Positions 11,206 to 24,724 are shown, counted from the first letter of the stretch. The stretch: DNA of 64,000 nucleotides from Datisca glomerata (GCA_003255025.1 QANY01000261.1:2304051-2368050); one strand, 5' to 3'. Numbers and translations: made by a program. The notes: generated from the letters alone by a model not told the origin.

Positions 11206-11765
11206 TTAATTATCTCTTTTCATGGAGATGCTTTTGCCAAATCCAACATCCGAAGAAGTTGTACGGAGCTTAATCTTAGCACGATGAATATAATCTGAAA
11301 ACTGATCTTTAACACTGTCGTTTTTCTTCGTACCCGAATTATTATCTCGATCTAGCATGATTTTCCCGCTACCCAGATTCGATAAGCTTCTGAGTTTGAT
11401 TTTCGCCCTGGACTGTAATCCGAGAATGCATCATTGATGTCATGTTCTGATCTTGTATTGTTTGAAGATTTAGTCCTCTCAGCTTTTGCCTTATAGTTAT
11501 TGTCACTTACTTTGGCTGAAATGATTGAAGAACTCTCATATTTTACGGGAACAATCCCATCTGCTTTGGTATGTTGGGCTGTTTTAATTTGTTGGACACC
11601 TTCTGGTGGGATTTTCTGCTGTTTAAGGGTAAAGGATGGACGGGAAATGTTTCGAACCGGGGCGGAAGAGGTCGGTTCTTGAGGGCGGCGCGGGAGGCGG
11701 AGGATTTTTCTTAGAATTTTCTCACATACCCCATTGGAGTTCGGACTATTTTGAGTCTTTTCCAT
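11206..11765 (-). pseudogene. Small gene of unknown function, frame broken by one base
   Basis: A minus-strand frame starts at 11765 and runs 137 codons to a stop at 11352. It is rich in Ser, Lys and Asn, with an Arg/Pro-rich part near residues 20-35. At about residue 116 it reads FSDYSPGRK. Shifting one base there keeps reading RAKIKLRSLSNLGSGK, and the shifted frame stays open to a TAA at 11206-11208. It passes a second FSDYIHRAKIKLRTTS before ending SISMKRDN. So the C-terminal half (about 60 residues) lies in another frame, and the FSDY...RAKIKLR motif occurs twice. It may be a real frameshift, a sequencing error, or a tiny splice event. I know no function. The uninterrupted second frame and repeated motif suggest recent coding selection. 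Confidence 0.6.
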
Positions 11766-13679
11766 TGTGTTTCAGAAGCTAAAAATGGGAACTTTAGAGG
11801 AAAATGCAAGTTTGAGTGGCTTAGAGAAGATGGTATTTATCTTGAAGAAATTTAATTAAAAAATAGAAGGGATCTTTAAAGAATATATTAAAATAAATTT
11901 AAAAAAAAAATAGGAGTTTTGATCCTTGTGGGGAATTGCATTATTTTTTGAAACTGAAGGGGGGAAGTTGGCTAAGATTCTTAGGAAATCCAAAGAAAGT
12001 AGTTCCCTTTCTCTGTTTTTCCAAGTGATATGATGTTTGGAGAACCTTGTTCTCACTTTTACTTGAAAGTAAAACGGTTGAACAATTTCTAGCTGTTTGA
12101 CACAATAATAAGCTAAGTTTTTCAAAAAGAAACAAAGGGTATAAGCCAATGAATTCAAAGAAGCATCAATATGAGTATTAGATGCTGAATCCATGTCTAA
12201 GTTTTGACAAATGAAACAAACCTTTTTTCGTGCAAACACCTTCCTGTGTGTTAGCTATAGACCCACAAAACCAAATCTGTCATCCACTAATCATACATCA
12301 TTAACGCGTTCGTAATCAAGTAGGGTTAGAAGGTTCACGACTAAAGTGGTTGTCACATTATAATTGTTGATTCATATTAACTTCATGTCTATTCGCCACA
12401 TATTAGTATGTAGTTAATAAAGAAATGGTAAATGTATATGGACATTCTTGAGTTTTGTCTACAAAACACGGATATTTCATGTACTTTTAAAAAAGACACA
12501 TACCTCACTTGACATTTTATTTTGTAGGTTAAAAAACCCAAAAATGTTAATTTTCTTACTAACGGCGTTAATTTTTTTAAAATACCAAGAATTCCCTTAA
12601 TCAACCATTTGCTAACGGGTTTAGGGTTATATCAAACCCGGATTTTTGGGCTATATCGAACCGAGCCTTTTGATACAACCCGAAGAATGGAGAACAGGCT
12701 TGGGTATGGGTGCGCGGGTCTCGAGTAAGGATCAAGATCTAAGGTTATTTTTAATCATTTCATTCTAAAATTAAACTATTTATAACATATTAGACTTATT
12801 TATTTTTTTCTAAAACTACATAGATTGTACGTGTATTTTTTCCTAAAAAAATAATCACAATGGTCCATTCAGTGTATTTCCCACGTGAGGCCGTGTAAAT
12901 TTGTGGTTGTAGATCAGGCACGTCACATGTGATTTCTCACAAAAAAATATAGGTGAAAAGAAAAATTGATTGAAAATATAGAAAATAAAGCTCCAACTCA
13001 TTTCACTTATTAAAATTCTGAAATCCAAAATGGATTTTGCTTGTGAAAGATATTTGATCTTTGTAATTAAGAAATGGAATCATCTCTCATCGAAATGGAA
13101 TATATCTAGAATAAAGCTTATGCATGAATATATATACACTATGTGTAGGTAAAGAGAGAAACTTGTTCTACAAACGACGTACATCTTCTAGCACATAACA
13201 CAAAGATTGAACTACTACCGACCTTAATTTTCAACATTGAACAATTACTTCAAGTATTTTTAATTTCAGTAAAATATACTAAATTAACTATCAAAATAAG
13301 GTCCTGATTAAAATCAAATAAAAAGATTGAACAAAATCTCCTACTGTAAGGCAGAATGAAGTCAAGAACTCTCGTCATTGACATGCAAAATTAAAATTTT
13401 AGAAAATTTTCAGTATTCAATATATACACCATTAATCTAGAATAGATAAAGGTTATTACATTTTATTACCAAAAACAAAAACAAAAAATATCAGTAAATT
13501 CACCGTTTTTAAGTATTAGTAAGCTGCTCCAAGCATCTGGATTTGTCGTTTTATTAAAATTTTGAAACGACGTTTGAAAGATGCAGGCTAATATCAATTT
13601 TATCTTCACTTCTTTAACAAAAAACAACAGTATAAAAGTTTTGTACACAAAATTGAGTTTTGCACTTTTTACAAACTAC
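11766..13679. other. Intergenic DNA without a supported gene
   Basis: Short open frames at 11856-12239 and 12389-12604 are low-complexity and overlap each other in several phases. I treat them as chance. The stretch 12400-12610, with ACGGCGTTAA in it, resembles the terminal block of plant Mutator-like elements, but I see no partner end. The part next to 11765 should contain the promoter of the small minus-strand gene. Confidence 0.45.
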
Positions 13680-13903
13680 TGATTCAAAACTCAGTCTCTC
13701 TTTAGCAGAACAACATTCACATTCAGACAACTATTATAAGCAACTACTTGACTTTTGCTCATCTTACAGTTCCAATTCCAGCTGAACTCCAACTGGAATA
13801 AGCTCAGACTCTTCTTCTGGGTTTAAACAGCCAACTTTTTCTACTAATTATAGTTTATACACTCAAAGTTTCAGCCACGAAACATTGTTTTTTCACTTGA
13901 TCC

Positions 13904-16900
13904 TCACACGATCCTCAGAACGGCAACTGCCATTACAGCTGCAGCTCGGAAGTAAATCTCGGTGACACTTTTATCAACTCTTCTTATCATCTCATCCTCC
14001 TTGAGACTCAAATTTCCTGTATTCCTACTCACATAGATAACATTATCTCTCAGCTTATTCACAGCCCACGAAAGCCACACCAGTCCGAAACCTAATCCGG
14101 TGTTGACTAGTTTAGAAGCACATAAAGGTACTCTCCCATAAGCAACCTTACATACGACTGAGAAAAGGACGGCAAGGCCAGTCCCGGCTATACCAGCAGA
14201 GAATTGGGTAAGAAGCTCGGGAAGCTCGGGGCCCGATTTTTTTAGCGAGAGTATTGTTGTCTTCCCGTGCCGTCTCTTGTTAAGCATTAAGGATAGAAGG
14301 CTCTCACATGCATGGAAGTAATTCTTTTTGTAAAGATCCCTCTCGCGGAATACTTTCTTTCCATTTCTTTTCCTTGTTGATGGCTTTACCTTGACTTTTT
14401 CAGGACTGCACACATGAAATGTATTAAAAATGATGATTAAGGATGTTTTATCGCAATAAATCAGAATCAAAACCTATCAATGTGTATGAGAGCGCAGCAC
14501 AAAAAAAAGCATCAAAACAAACCAATGCGCAAAAGACACAACAGAATTGATTGTCTGAATTCTTAAGAACCAAAACTGACATCTTTCGAGTGTTCTTATC
14601 ATGAAGCATCCATGGCTTAAATTAAATCATTGATCTCGCAGAGTTATAAGAATTTCAAAGTCAATTATGTTTCCAACCTTGGGCAATGGCATAGTTACTG
14701 ATTAAAATGTCAGGAGTTTGTTCATCGAACATGCATAATTCTACTCCTTATCATGAAGCATTCATAGCATTGATCAGATCATTATGCTCAATAGTAATCA
14801 ACAGCAATTGTGTTTTCAAACTTAAGATAACATGATAACTAATGAAAATAGCAACCAAATCACTTCAATGATGATATATAACGTGCATTTCTGTTCTGAT
14901 TTTTGTTGCATACTTACCCGTGCTTTAAAATTTATCTTTCCAGTTTAAATATCAAAACGAAACATCTGTGGCTGTTCTACTCGTACTAATTTCAACTAGA
15001 TCAATATGTTGTTTGCTCATAGCTAACCAGCACAATTCTGGAAAAACAAAGGTAAATTTGAAAAAGGATTGAAGTTGTACAATTAAATCCTAGTTGTGTA
15101 CCTCTTTAAAGGAGCCACAGTGGTTGAATGCAGTTTCACAGAAGCCCCATTAACAGCACCTCCCACTTCAATTGTATCCAATCTTGAGATAAGAGTACTT
15201 GGCAGTGTCAGGACATAAAAGCTTAACAAAGAACAGCAACATAATATAACAGAAACAAATGAGCGTGCCAATGTCTCCATTTATATATGTTTGTATCACA
15301 AATTTACATGTGATCACAAAAGTTACGAATGTTTATTCATACCTAGTATAGTACGGTATCAATGTAGACTGTGTTCTCCATCTTACCGAGTTCTTTGATA
15401 AGTAAAATTCAGCAACAACTGAAAGTAGATCCTTCATCTCAGTCCCAGTGCCCGTGAATAAGACTTGGCCATCTGGTTTAACTGTGATCTTTGAGCTATG
15501 GGCCAAATCTCCCACAAAGTCCAACAGTGGCTTCTGAGCATAAAACTCACTACTTGGATAAACAAGAGATGATGCAAATGGCTCTTGACATACATCATTT
15601 GTGAGATTTTGTAACCCCGTCAAGTTAGGTAAAAAGGATAGATCTAATTCACCCATCTTTTCTTCACTTAGACCATTCATGAGAAACTGCAAGATTTTCT
15701 CATGCCTTGTATATTGCTCAGCGATTCCAAAACTAAATATTAGCGAGCCCGGATGATCATCTGCAAGAGATCATTGTAGTTAGGAAACTAAAATGCTCAC
15801 TTCAACTACAGTTTGTATCGTTATTTTAATTTTCAATTGATATCACTCTCAATTGACTAAAGTTACATTGTATAATGCGTCCACTCTTCGAATAATAAGT
15901 ACTGTAACTAGCATTCCTTGGTTTAATCGATACCAATTTTTATGGTTAGTATTCTACGTTGCTTCATCCCTGTTATATTTTCTTCTTGAGCTTTATATAT
16001 TGTTCTCTACCATATCACTTGAAAGACCAAATCTATATTTCTAGGATATTCTTTACTTTTTCCTCTCTTATTCACTATGAATTTCCCTTAATCTGGTATT
16101 TACCATAAAAGATACTAGCAATCACAGATATGTAAAAATCCAGACTTGTAAATGCATAAATACTAACACAAAACAGAAGAATCAATAGTAAGAAACAAGT
16201 ATTTGTTCTTTCATTGAAATGATAGATGCATCAGATGAATCTTTTATTAGAAGCACTAAATTATCTTTTGTGAATGTTTTTCTTGTGTGTGTTCCTCCTT
16301 ATAAACTACTTGGCATTGGTGTTTAGGCACATGTGTGACCAATTGAATGGAAAATTAGTCAGAAACACAGAGATGCAAACAGATGTAAGTGAAAATAAAA
16401 TTCTTCACGAAATTTTTTCAAAGAAAATTACTATCCAGAAAAGAAAAACTTAAGCTACCAACCTTGTGCATCAACCGGTACTGGACTTCTAATTGCTGAG
16501 TCAAACTTGACAAACTGACTCGGCTCTATCAGATTCCAAGGCTCCTCATTCTGATATGGCCTCAAATTCAGAGATCCCGATCTGCTTACTTCTTGTCTTG
16601 TTCCAGAACTCGTGAAAAAAGGCTGACAATCCTGTAACGACCAAAGATGGACAAAAGTTCATTTTCGAGGAGAAAAAAGTGATCAGCCAATCATGGTGCT
16701 AGTAAAACTATTTATATAATTTAGCGAAACTACTAAACATTCGATGGTGGAACAATGGATTACATACTATGATGTGACAAAATCTGAAGAAAATTAAGGC
16801 AAATTAAGATGAACGCAAATTACATATCTGCTAGCATTGCCTACCGAACTGCAAGAATTTCAATCCAACAAAAACTACACCTTAAAGCCTCTCTGATTCG

Positions 16901-17561
16901 TGGTACTTGAACAAGAGTTTAAGGGAAACAATGTGGTTTTAAAAAAATATTTGAAAACATGTTTGGTAATAATATTCAAGAAGTGTTTTAGTATACATTT
17001 TCCGAAAACTTGTTTATAAACAGTTCAGTTAAAGTTACAAAACATGTTTGGCAAAATAAAATGTTTGGCAAACAGTTTTCCAAATAGTGCAAATTCAAGA
17101 GAAAAAATTCTAATAGGTAAAGAACCCAATTCACATGCACAGATATCAAATTAACATAAACAGACAAGTAATCAGTAAACTATATGAACCCAGAGCAAAC
17201 CAAATACTATTGAAATCGAAACGATAACACATGTAAAAGAAGTAGTTGAAATTAGAAACGATAGTAGACCACCTAAGTCCAAGTTACAACACGAATTGCA
17301 GTATACTTCGTCTATCAAACCAATCTATTTTAGCAATCCAGAAGACAATTCTCCAGCTACTCAGATCATTCTTACAGATAAACCAACAACAACAAGAAGA
17401 AGTACACAACAAAAACAGAAGAACTCAAAAGGCCTAAAAATTAAATTGAAAAGAAATACGAAGTTGTACTTCACCTTGATAACCATAGACATGGATTGAT
17501 CTCTGCCTAAAACAAGACCAGGAGGGTATCCATGGGAAGCCATCAAACAAAGCTCAAGCAT
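13904..17561 (-). CDS. Uncharacterised 418-residue protein with hydrophobic C-terminal segments, five exons
   Basis: The exons on the minus strand are 17475-17561, 16463-16631, 15343-15760, 15102-15182 and 13904-14405. All four introns are GT-AG, every junction keeps frame, and the total is 1257 nt with a stop, or 418 residues. The protein starts MLELCLMASHGYPPGLVLG. The second Met at 17543 (MASHGYPPG) is an equally good start. Residues 30-250 are mostly polar, with a conserved-looking SLIFSFGIAEQYTRHEKIL near 90. Residues 255-305 are strongly basic. About 319-341 and 350-368 are hydrophobic, and the last 17 residues (IYFRAAAVMAVAVLRIV) form a third hydrophobic stretch. This suggests a C-terminally membrane-attached protein, perhaps of an organelle or the endomembrane system. 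I do not recognise the family. Confidence 0.85.
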
Positions 17562-17883
17562 ATCTGAGAGAAACCCAGTTCAGAAGACGAATCCCTGATA
17601 CAAAATCTCTCCCAGTTTTGTGACTTATTCTCGCAATACCGTAAACTTATCCATCGCTCTACCCACGAAAATCCAAAGATTTTTAACAAAATGAATTATT
17701 GAGTGGTAACCAAAAAAGGTCAAAAAAGAATATTGGAATTTGAGTTGTAATTGAGACCCAATTATTTGATCTACAAATTTCCGATCTTTTTTAATGTGTG
17801 GCACGCACGGTCTTGAGAAACCAGGTTGGAGACCAAGAAACTGACAAAATCATGCCCTCTTGTTTCTTGGATTCTACTAAGAA

Positions 17884-17938
17884 AATTTCGGTGCATAAAT
17901 ATATTTTCAAAATTTCGGTGCATAAATATATTTTCGGC
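17884..17938. repeat. Tandem duplication of about 26 bp
   Basis: AATTTCGGTGCATAAATATATTTTC occurs twice in direct succession, separated only by an A or two. The small plus-strand frame over it shows the same repeat in translation and is not credible as a gene. Confidence 0.85.
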
Positions 17939-18149
17939 TTTTGCTTTTCTCTCCTTCTTTCTCTAATGGAAATGGTCCATTTCAGCCGTTCATTTTGGTA
18001 GCCGCCGTACTCGTCGGGGCCAATATATGCATGTCCTCGCTATTTTTGGTCCAAGCTATTATCTCAATAAAATATATTTTTAATTTTTTTTGCTAATATG
18101 AACACTAATGCATAATTACATTTAACTTAAAAATTAAGAAAATTTATAT

Positions 18150-18490
18150 TTTACTTACTCAAACTATCACTAATAGACACTTTAAACCCTAAATTTTAAA
18201 ATATTAGATGATAATTATGTCTACTGCAAGTTAGTTTTTAAACAGAACGACATCATTTTTCTTATCTAAGACGACGTTATTCTTGATTATGTTATCCTTA
18301 ATAGATAAGACGACGTCGTCTCATATCAGAAAAATGACGTCGTTTTGTTAAAAAACTACAGTGCAGTAGACGAAGTTATATATTAGCGTTGAAATTATGA
18401 GTTTCAGGTAATTTAGGGTTTAAACTGAAACGTTTTAAAGTTTAAGGTTTAAAATATCTATTAGTGATAGTTAGAGAAGATAAAATGTCT
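18150..18490. mobile_element. Fold-back MITE, copy 1
   Basis: The left side contains CTATCACTAATAGACACTTTAAACCCTAAA. The right side carries its reverse complement as TTTAGGGTTTAAACTG...ATATCTATTAGTGATAG. The inner parts also pair: TCTACTGCA and TTTTT(A)AACAGAACGAC on the left with GTCGTTTTGTTAAAAAACTACAGTGCAGTAGAC on the right. The centre holds GACGACGTCGTC. The whole element can fold on itself and has no coding capacity. A second copy is at 38930-39325. Confidence 0.75.
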
Positions 18491-18715
18491 TTTTTTCCTA
18501 AAAAAATAGCATATACAATTTTTGTGCTAATACAAGTTGGAATTAAAAATGTTTATCAGATGGCCACTTGATTAAGTTGGGTTTTTTAATCTTTTTTATA
18601 ACTTTTGGTGCATACATCTCGAACGTGAAATTTAGTTTTCATTGTCCGCTTGATGTGTAAAGCTTTAAATTTTATAAAATTTATCTAAAATTTGTAAATC
18701 ATTAGTAATTGACAT

Positions 18716-19504
18716 TGTTACAGGAGTTTTCTCAACCTCAATGACACAATAACACATGCCGCATCACAATAAGAGACTCTTTACGCCAAGAAATGAGTGG
18801 AACTGACCTCGATTGGTCGGCCCCTATGGAACTCAGGACGCATAAGACCCAAGCTCGTGGAAAAATAGGAATAATAGCACAAGGAAAGCTCTGTCAACCC
18901 TGAGCGCAAAGTCATCATTAATCGCCGAATGTGACAACCAAGGTAGCACTCCCTCCTAAGCCCGAGCACCCAACCGATCTAATCACCGTGACAGAATGAT
19001 GGGATGGCATATGTATGGTCATCTCATAGGCACGTCAACATTTAATATCACCAGTTTTATGTCAAAGGTCGCCTCATTTTCATCCAATCAGTGCTAGGCA
19101 AGACAGATTTCGTGTCCCACAAAGCTTCTTCGACACGTCACTAAAGGCCTCTTCGACACGCTACCTATGGCCCTGAGGACTCAGGTATAAATACTTCCCC
19201 TGATCACCAAAAGATGTATGTCTTCCCTACAAAAACCATGCCAAAATATCGACAGATGACTGACTTAGGCATCAGAGGCCCTTAGGCGGAGCAACCACCC
19301 TCACAGTTCCTCACCTTTAGGGTTTCTTGTCTGTGTTTTACAGACGTTGAGGCAGTGAAGAGCTCCAATCACAAGGAAGGGTACGCTCACCATAAAGAGG
19401 AACGAACTCGCATAACGTCACTATGGCATATTGCCCCGGTTAGGAAGACCTCTTCACTTGTACTGAGGCAGTTTTTTGCTAAGACAGTTGGCGCCGTCTG
19501 TGGA
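18716..19504 (+). mobile_element. Tat-like Ty3/gypsy LTR with primer-binding site
   Basis: A TATAAATA box lies at 19186-19193. About 60 bp downstream TGACTTAGGCATCAGAGG matches the conserved leader block of this LTR class. The LTR ends ...AAGACA near 19486, and TGGCGCCGTCTGTGGA at 19489-19504 matches the primer site typical of plant Tat-type gypsy elements. The following 250 bp may be the start of its internal region. From about 19790 a different gypsy type begins, so this element is truncated. Confidence 0.7.
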
Positions 19505-19789
19505 ATGACTGCAAAGACGTTCATGTTTAAAGTATTCAGAATCATTTTCCTCCCTCAAAGGGAGAACATGCCTAGTATTCTACGTCGATAAAGTCCGTGA
19601 TGAAAGGAATGACCCACATTTCCCCTTATCAGAGGGACTTCTGTCACCATGACAATTACTCGGCAAAGGAAGAATGACACATCAATTGTGTCCTTCAAGG
19701 TAACCGAGGGGGAGGAAAGGCATGCCAGTCACTATTCCAAACATAACAGTCTCTTGCACGAAAAAGATCCTCCCCCATGACCCAGTTTT

Positions 19790-21063
19790 TGGCTAAAACA
19801 GTTGGAACTAGTGAAAGATTATGACTGCGAGATCATTTATCACCCTAGAAAGGAAAAAGTAGTGGCTGATGCCTTAAGTCAAAAATCAACTCATTCAGCA
19901 GCTCTTATTACGTCTCAAAAGCATATCCTAGAGGCTTTTGAGTGTGTCGAGATTCAGGACTTGCTGAAAAGACACTACAGCACAGCTAGCTCAGCTCACA
20001 GTTCGACCATCATTGCAGTTATGTATTATTGATGCACAAAACTCAGACTCTGACTTACTTCTGATTTGTAGTGAAGTGGGTTCGGATAAAAGACAATAGT
20101 TCGATGTTGGTAATGATTCAGCTCTTCATTTTCATGGGAGGCTTTGTGTCCTGAAAGATGTAGTCATTAGGCATGAATTACTCTTAGAGGCTCATAGTTC
20201 ACCATACACAATGCACCCTAGCCATACTGAGATGTATCACGATTTAAGTTACATTATTAGTGGAATGGTATGAAGCGTGATATCGCTAAGTTTGTTAGTA
20301 AGTGTTTGGTGTGTCAGCATATCAAGGCCCAGACACAGCGACCATATGTGGTTTTGCAACCATTAAGTATTCCTGAATGGAAGTGCGAGCATGTGACTAT
20401 GAATTTCATTTCAGGGCTACCAAGGACATTAAAAGGTTATAACTCCATTTGGGTTGTGGAGGATCATCTTACCAAGTCTGCACATTTTTTGTGTGGGAAG
20501 ACTACATTTTCAGTTGATGATTGGGCTCGGTTGTATATCCAAGAGATTGTCCAACTTCATGGGTTCCAGTGTCTATAGTATCGGATCGGGATCCGCGGTT
20601 CACGTCAAACTTTTGATGGAGTCTACGGAAAGCTTTGGGTACTCAGTTAAATTTTAGTACAGCTTTCCATCCGTAATTTGATGGGCAATCTGAGCGTACG
20701 ATCTAAACGTTAAAATATATGCTTTAAGATTGTATGTTAGATTTCTCTGGTAGTTGGGATGCATAGTTGGCACTCATGAAGTTTGCATACAATAATAGTT
20801 ACCATGCAATGAATGGTATGGCTTCGTTTGAGGCACTTTATGGGAAAAGAGTCGGTCACCAGCTCACTGGCATGAAGTTGGTGAACGGAAGCTTTTGGGC
20901 ATGACTGTGTTCAGTCTACGAGTGAAGCTATTCATAAAATCATGGATTGAATGAAGACCACTCAGAGTAGGTAGAAGAGTTATGCAGATGTTAGAAGAAA
21001 GGAATTTGAATTTGAAGTGGGTGATCGCGTGTTTCTCAAGGTTGAACCGATGAAGGGTGTTAT
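19790..21063 (+). pseudogene. Ty3/gypsy RNase H and integrase remnant (left part of a split element)
   Basis: The plus strand reads LELVKDYDCEIIYHPRKEKVVADALS, the end of a gypsy RNase H. A zinc-binding region follows (HPSHTEMYHDL, KCLVCQHIKAQ), then the core start ISGLPRTLKGYNSIWVVEDHLTKSAHF. The later core is broken by stops and shifts (20575-21000). The end, VEPMKGV..., stops at a copia insertion at 21064 and resumes at 25630. The sequence type resembles chromovirus/Tekay-like gypsy elements. Confidence 0.85.
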
Positions 21064-23825
21064 TGTTGGGGGTTATACCCTGAAATGATGTGTATCGACA
21101 TTTTGATGTGAAATTTAATAAGGATTACATTTTTTTATAATTGTTCTTTTAAATTATTGTTGAATAATTTATATAAATATCTAAAAATTTCATAATCATT
21201 AATGAGACTATGATCTTGTATTAGTATGAGAAGATTAAGATCGTATAGATAATAAATAAAATTGTCATCAACATATTAAATTATGGAATCTTTAATGAAT
21301 GGTTGCTAGTACGGTTCACTAAGCATTATAAATGCATGTGATTTAGATCCAGATCATTGATGTGGATAGACATCTTAGTGAATGTACTTTATATAATGAG
21401 ATTATATATTACAGAAACGATGTGAATTGATATATGCATCAACGTGTCGTTATCATAAAGATTTAATACACATCAATTTGATAATCATATGTAGATCAGT
21501 CTGAATCCTAAGTAGTCATGAACTTTCATGCATGTCTACTGAATCTTTTGATTCACTCGTTAAGGTTTGCTTGAAAAACATACTAGTGACTTGTTTTAAA
21601 GATCTAGTGATATGGATGGCTGTAAACATGATCTTACAAAATTTAGAATCCAAGTTTTCCTAACGAATCGTATATCGGTTCTCTTAAGTGTTAATTCTGA
21701 AACTGAATGGTTATTGAGCTCGAATTTATAATAAAATTATAAATTAGCCATTTATTAGTTCATTAATGGTACTTGAGGATTAAGAGGTAATTAGAAGGGT
21801 AAAACGATAATTTTGATCAGTTTTAATTTACAAACCAATAATTAGAGGACATAACTATGTGAAATGATATATCAGTGGACAATATGAGAGAATACTCTAT
21901 AAATACAATATGTAATCTCCAAGAGTGTAATTTCATATTTATAGTGGAGAAATAATAGAAATAATAAATAAAATTATTTAATTAAAAAATTTAATTCACA
22001 TANATGAGTTAACAAATATCTAGATATTTAATTTTATTAAAATATTTAATATGCAGTAATTGTCACGTGTCAATCACTGATTGAGTATCAGAGATTGACA
22101 TGAACTACTGTAGTGTCACGTGGTACTATAGTAGTGGGTGTCCAATACATAAATTTATTGTTCACGAAGCATTATTGTTCACGTCGAAAAATACTGTTCT
22201 GGCTGCTGCCGGCAGTGACACTGGCGGTGGTAGTGGTGGTCGGTGATGATGGGCTGGTGATAGGAGAGTCCTGTCGTCAATGGCAACTGTTGTCCATTTT
22301 AGGAAAGTTTCGTACAAACCCTCATACCAACCATTTATATCGCCATAGGGTTTGATGATAACCCTCAATCTATCAATTATCTTTTTAAAATTTAAAATTA
22401 ATGCAATTTTAAAATTAATTATTAATTATTAATTTTATGAAAATTAAAAATTAATTTTTAGTTTTTAATTGTATGAAAATTAAAAATTAATAAGTTGATT
22501 GGATTTCACCCAAGTTTGATCAAATGAAATAAGTATTTATTTGATTAAGTTAAAGTCAACTATTTTTAAAGAGATAATTATAAAAATTAATTTTAATTAA
22601 GAAAAAGTATTTTTCTTAATTAAATAGAATTTTGTTCAAAGTTTGGAGATTATGAAGATAGACATCAGGAGGAGAAAGTAATATTTGAGAAATATGTATT
22701 CTTGAAGTCCGCTTTGTAATTTTATTTCTTAAGTGTTGTAATTTAGAAATACTCAATAGTCACTCGGTCCATTATTATTTTATTTAATTGTCAAATAAGT
22801 GTTTTAATTGTTATGTTTGGTAACATGTCTATGCATTAGTCGACCGCATGTCATACATGAAAATCTCACACAGTTTTATTTAATCATGCATCTTATATGT
22901 AAAAACATGATTTATTAGGATTGTCCTACTATGTTTATATGTATTATTTTATGAAATCAATTGCATGTAAAGTGTCAGATTTTAATTAGTTAAAACGTGG
23001 TAATCATACCACACTAATGGTTATAGTAACATTTACGATAACTGACTTTAGTAAAAGAGTTTTATTAAAATTTGATGATTATACTTAATTAGCTAATCTA
23101 AACTCACATAATTATGACTTAGGTGCTTAGAAGTTTAAATGAACTTAGACCAATGAGATTGGCATAAATGATTTTTAAATTTTCATAGGACTATTATTTT
23201 AACTAGTAATTAATTTGATATTGATTAATTATTTAAAATGGAAACACATAATTCTAAAATAGTGAGTGAGAGAAGGTTGACATGTCAATGTAACATACGG
23301 TCTCCATTAGTAGTACAACACTTGAGGTACAATGAGAACCTCGAGATGGCTTTGTTTTCATCCTCTAAGGAAGGTTTTGAGCTATACCAATACCAACGTT
23401 GAATTTCTTAAGAAGATAGGAGGAAGTGATGTAGTTTAGTTTTGACCGACCCTAAGGCGACATATTCTAAATCAAGTCATGAAATTTGAAATAATGGGTT
23501 ACACTCACAAAGTCATAATTAAGCTTTCATACGAAATAATAGTTGTGACTTGACCAAACAAGTGATACTTTATTGCTAAAAGAGAAAATATGATATATTT
23601 TAATTTTTAATTAATAAGGATGAGAATATCTCATAGACAGTTTGAGGTTACTCTGACTGACCCTAAGGCAGCACATTAATCATTGGATTATTTTATCGCG
23701 ATTAAAAAATGTTAAATTTTGTGTGTTTATTATGTTGCGTTCATGCATCACATTTACTTTTTAAATTCTATATATTTATCAATTATATTGAATCTTATAT
23801 GCTTTAAATTTCAGTTATCATTATT

Positions 23826-24665
23826 ATGTCTATCACGGGAAACCCTGTCACTGCTTTACTCGCTCTCGAGAAATTGAATGGTGATAATTTCTTACGTTTA
23901 AAGTCAAATATGGACTTAATATTAATTTGTGAGAACCATAAGTTCATTTTTACTGAGAAATATCCTGAGGAACCCGGTGCTAATGCCCATAAGAATGTTA
24001 GAGACAAATATGATGCTTCAATCATATCAGACAACAAGGAGAAGTGTTATATGTTTGTGAGCGTGAACGATGTTCTAAGAACCAAGCATGGAAAAATGGA
24101 GACTGCCTATGAGATTATAGAATCTCTACAGCCTATGTTTGGGTAGCAGTCTGATCAAAATCGTCATGAGGCCACTAGGAAATATATGACAATTAAGATG
24201 AGAAATGATACTTCTGTGCGAGAACATGTTTTGAACATGATCAATATAATGCATGAGGCAGAAGTACACGGAGCGACCATTGATGAGCGAACTCAAGTTA
24301 GCATTATACTTGAGACGCTCACACCAGTTTTTTCTACGTTCATAATCAACTATGTTATGAACAAGTTATAATTCAACATGACCCAATTGTTGAATGAACT
24401 GAAGATTTTTGAATCACTCAATCTTAGAATGACAAAAGAGTGGGAGGTAAATGTTGTCGAGCAAAAGCATCTTCCACTGTTAAAAGTAACAAGTGGAAGA
24501 AGATCAATGGTTAGGGCAAAAGTAAGAATAAGAAAGGGAAGAAAGCCAAGACATCGCCAAAAGTTAAGAAGAACGAGAATGACAGCAAGCGCAAAGAAAA
24601 ATGTTTCCACTGTGAGGTTGAAGGTCATTGGAAGAGAAACTGTAACAAGTATCTCTCCGAGCTGA
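23826..24665 (+). pseudogene. Copia gag remnant
   Basis: The frame starts MSITGNPVTALLALEKLNGD and runs to a stop at 24144-24146. It resumes in later frames (NDTSVREHVLNMINIMHEAE, ILETLTPVFSTFI). Near 24600-24640 a nucleocapsid zinc knuckle CFHCEVEGHWKRNC is seen (CX2CX4HX4C). The order and motifs identify a Ty1/copia gag. At least two stops or shifts inactivate it. Confidence 0.85.
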
Positions 24666-24724
24666 AAAAAAAAAGATAAATATGATTTACTTGAAACTTG
24701 AAGATTGTTTAGTGAAATATGATT

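Noticed and set aside
11856..12239. Minus-strand frame of 127 codons
   Set aside because: Low-complexity, with overlapping alternative frames, no splice-consistent partner and no recognisable motif.
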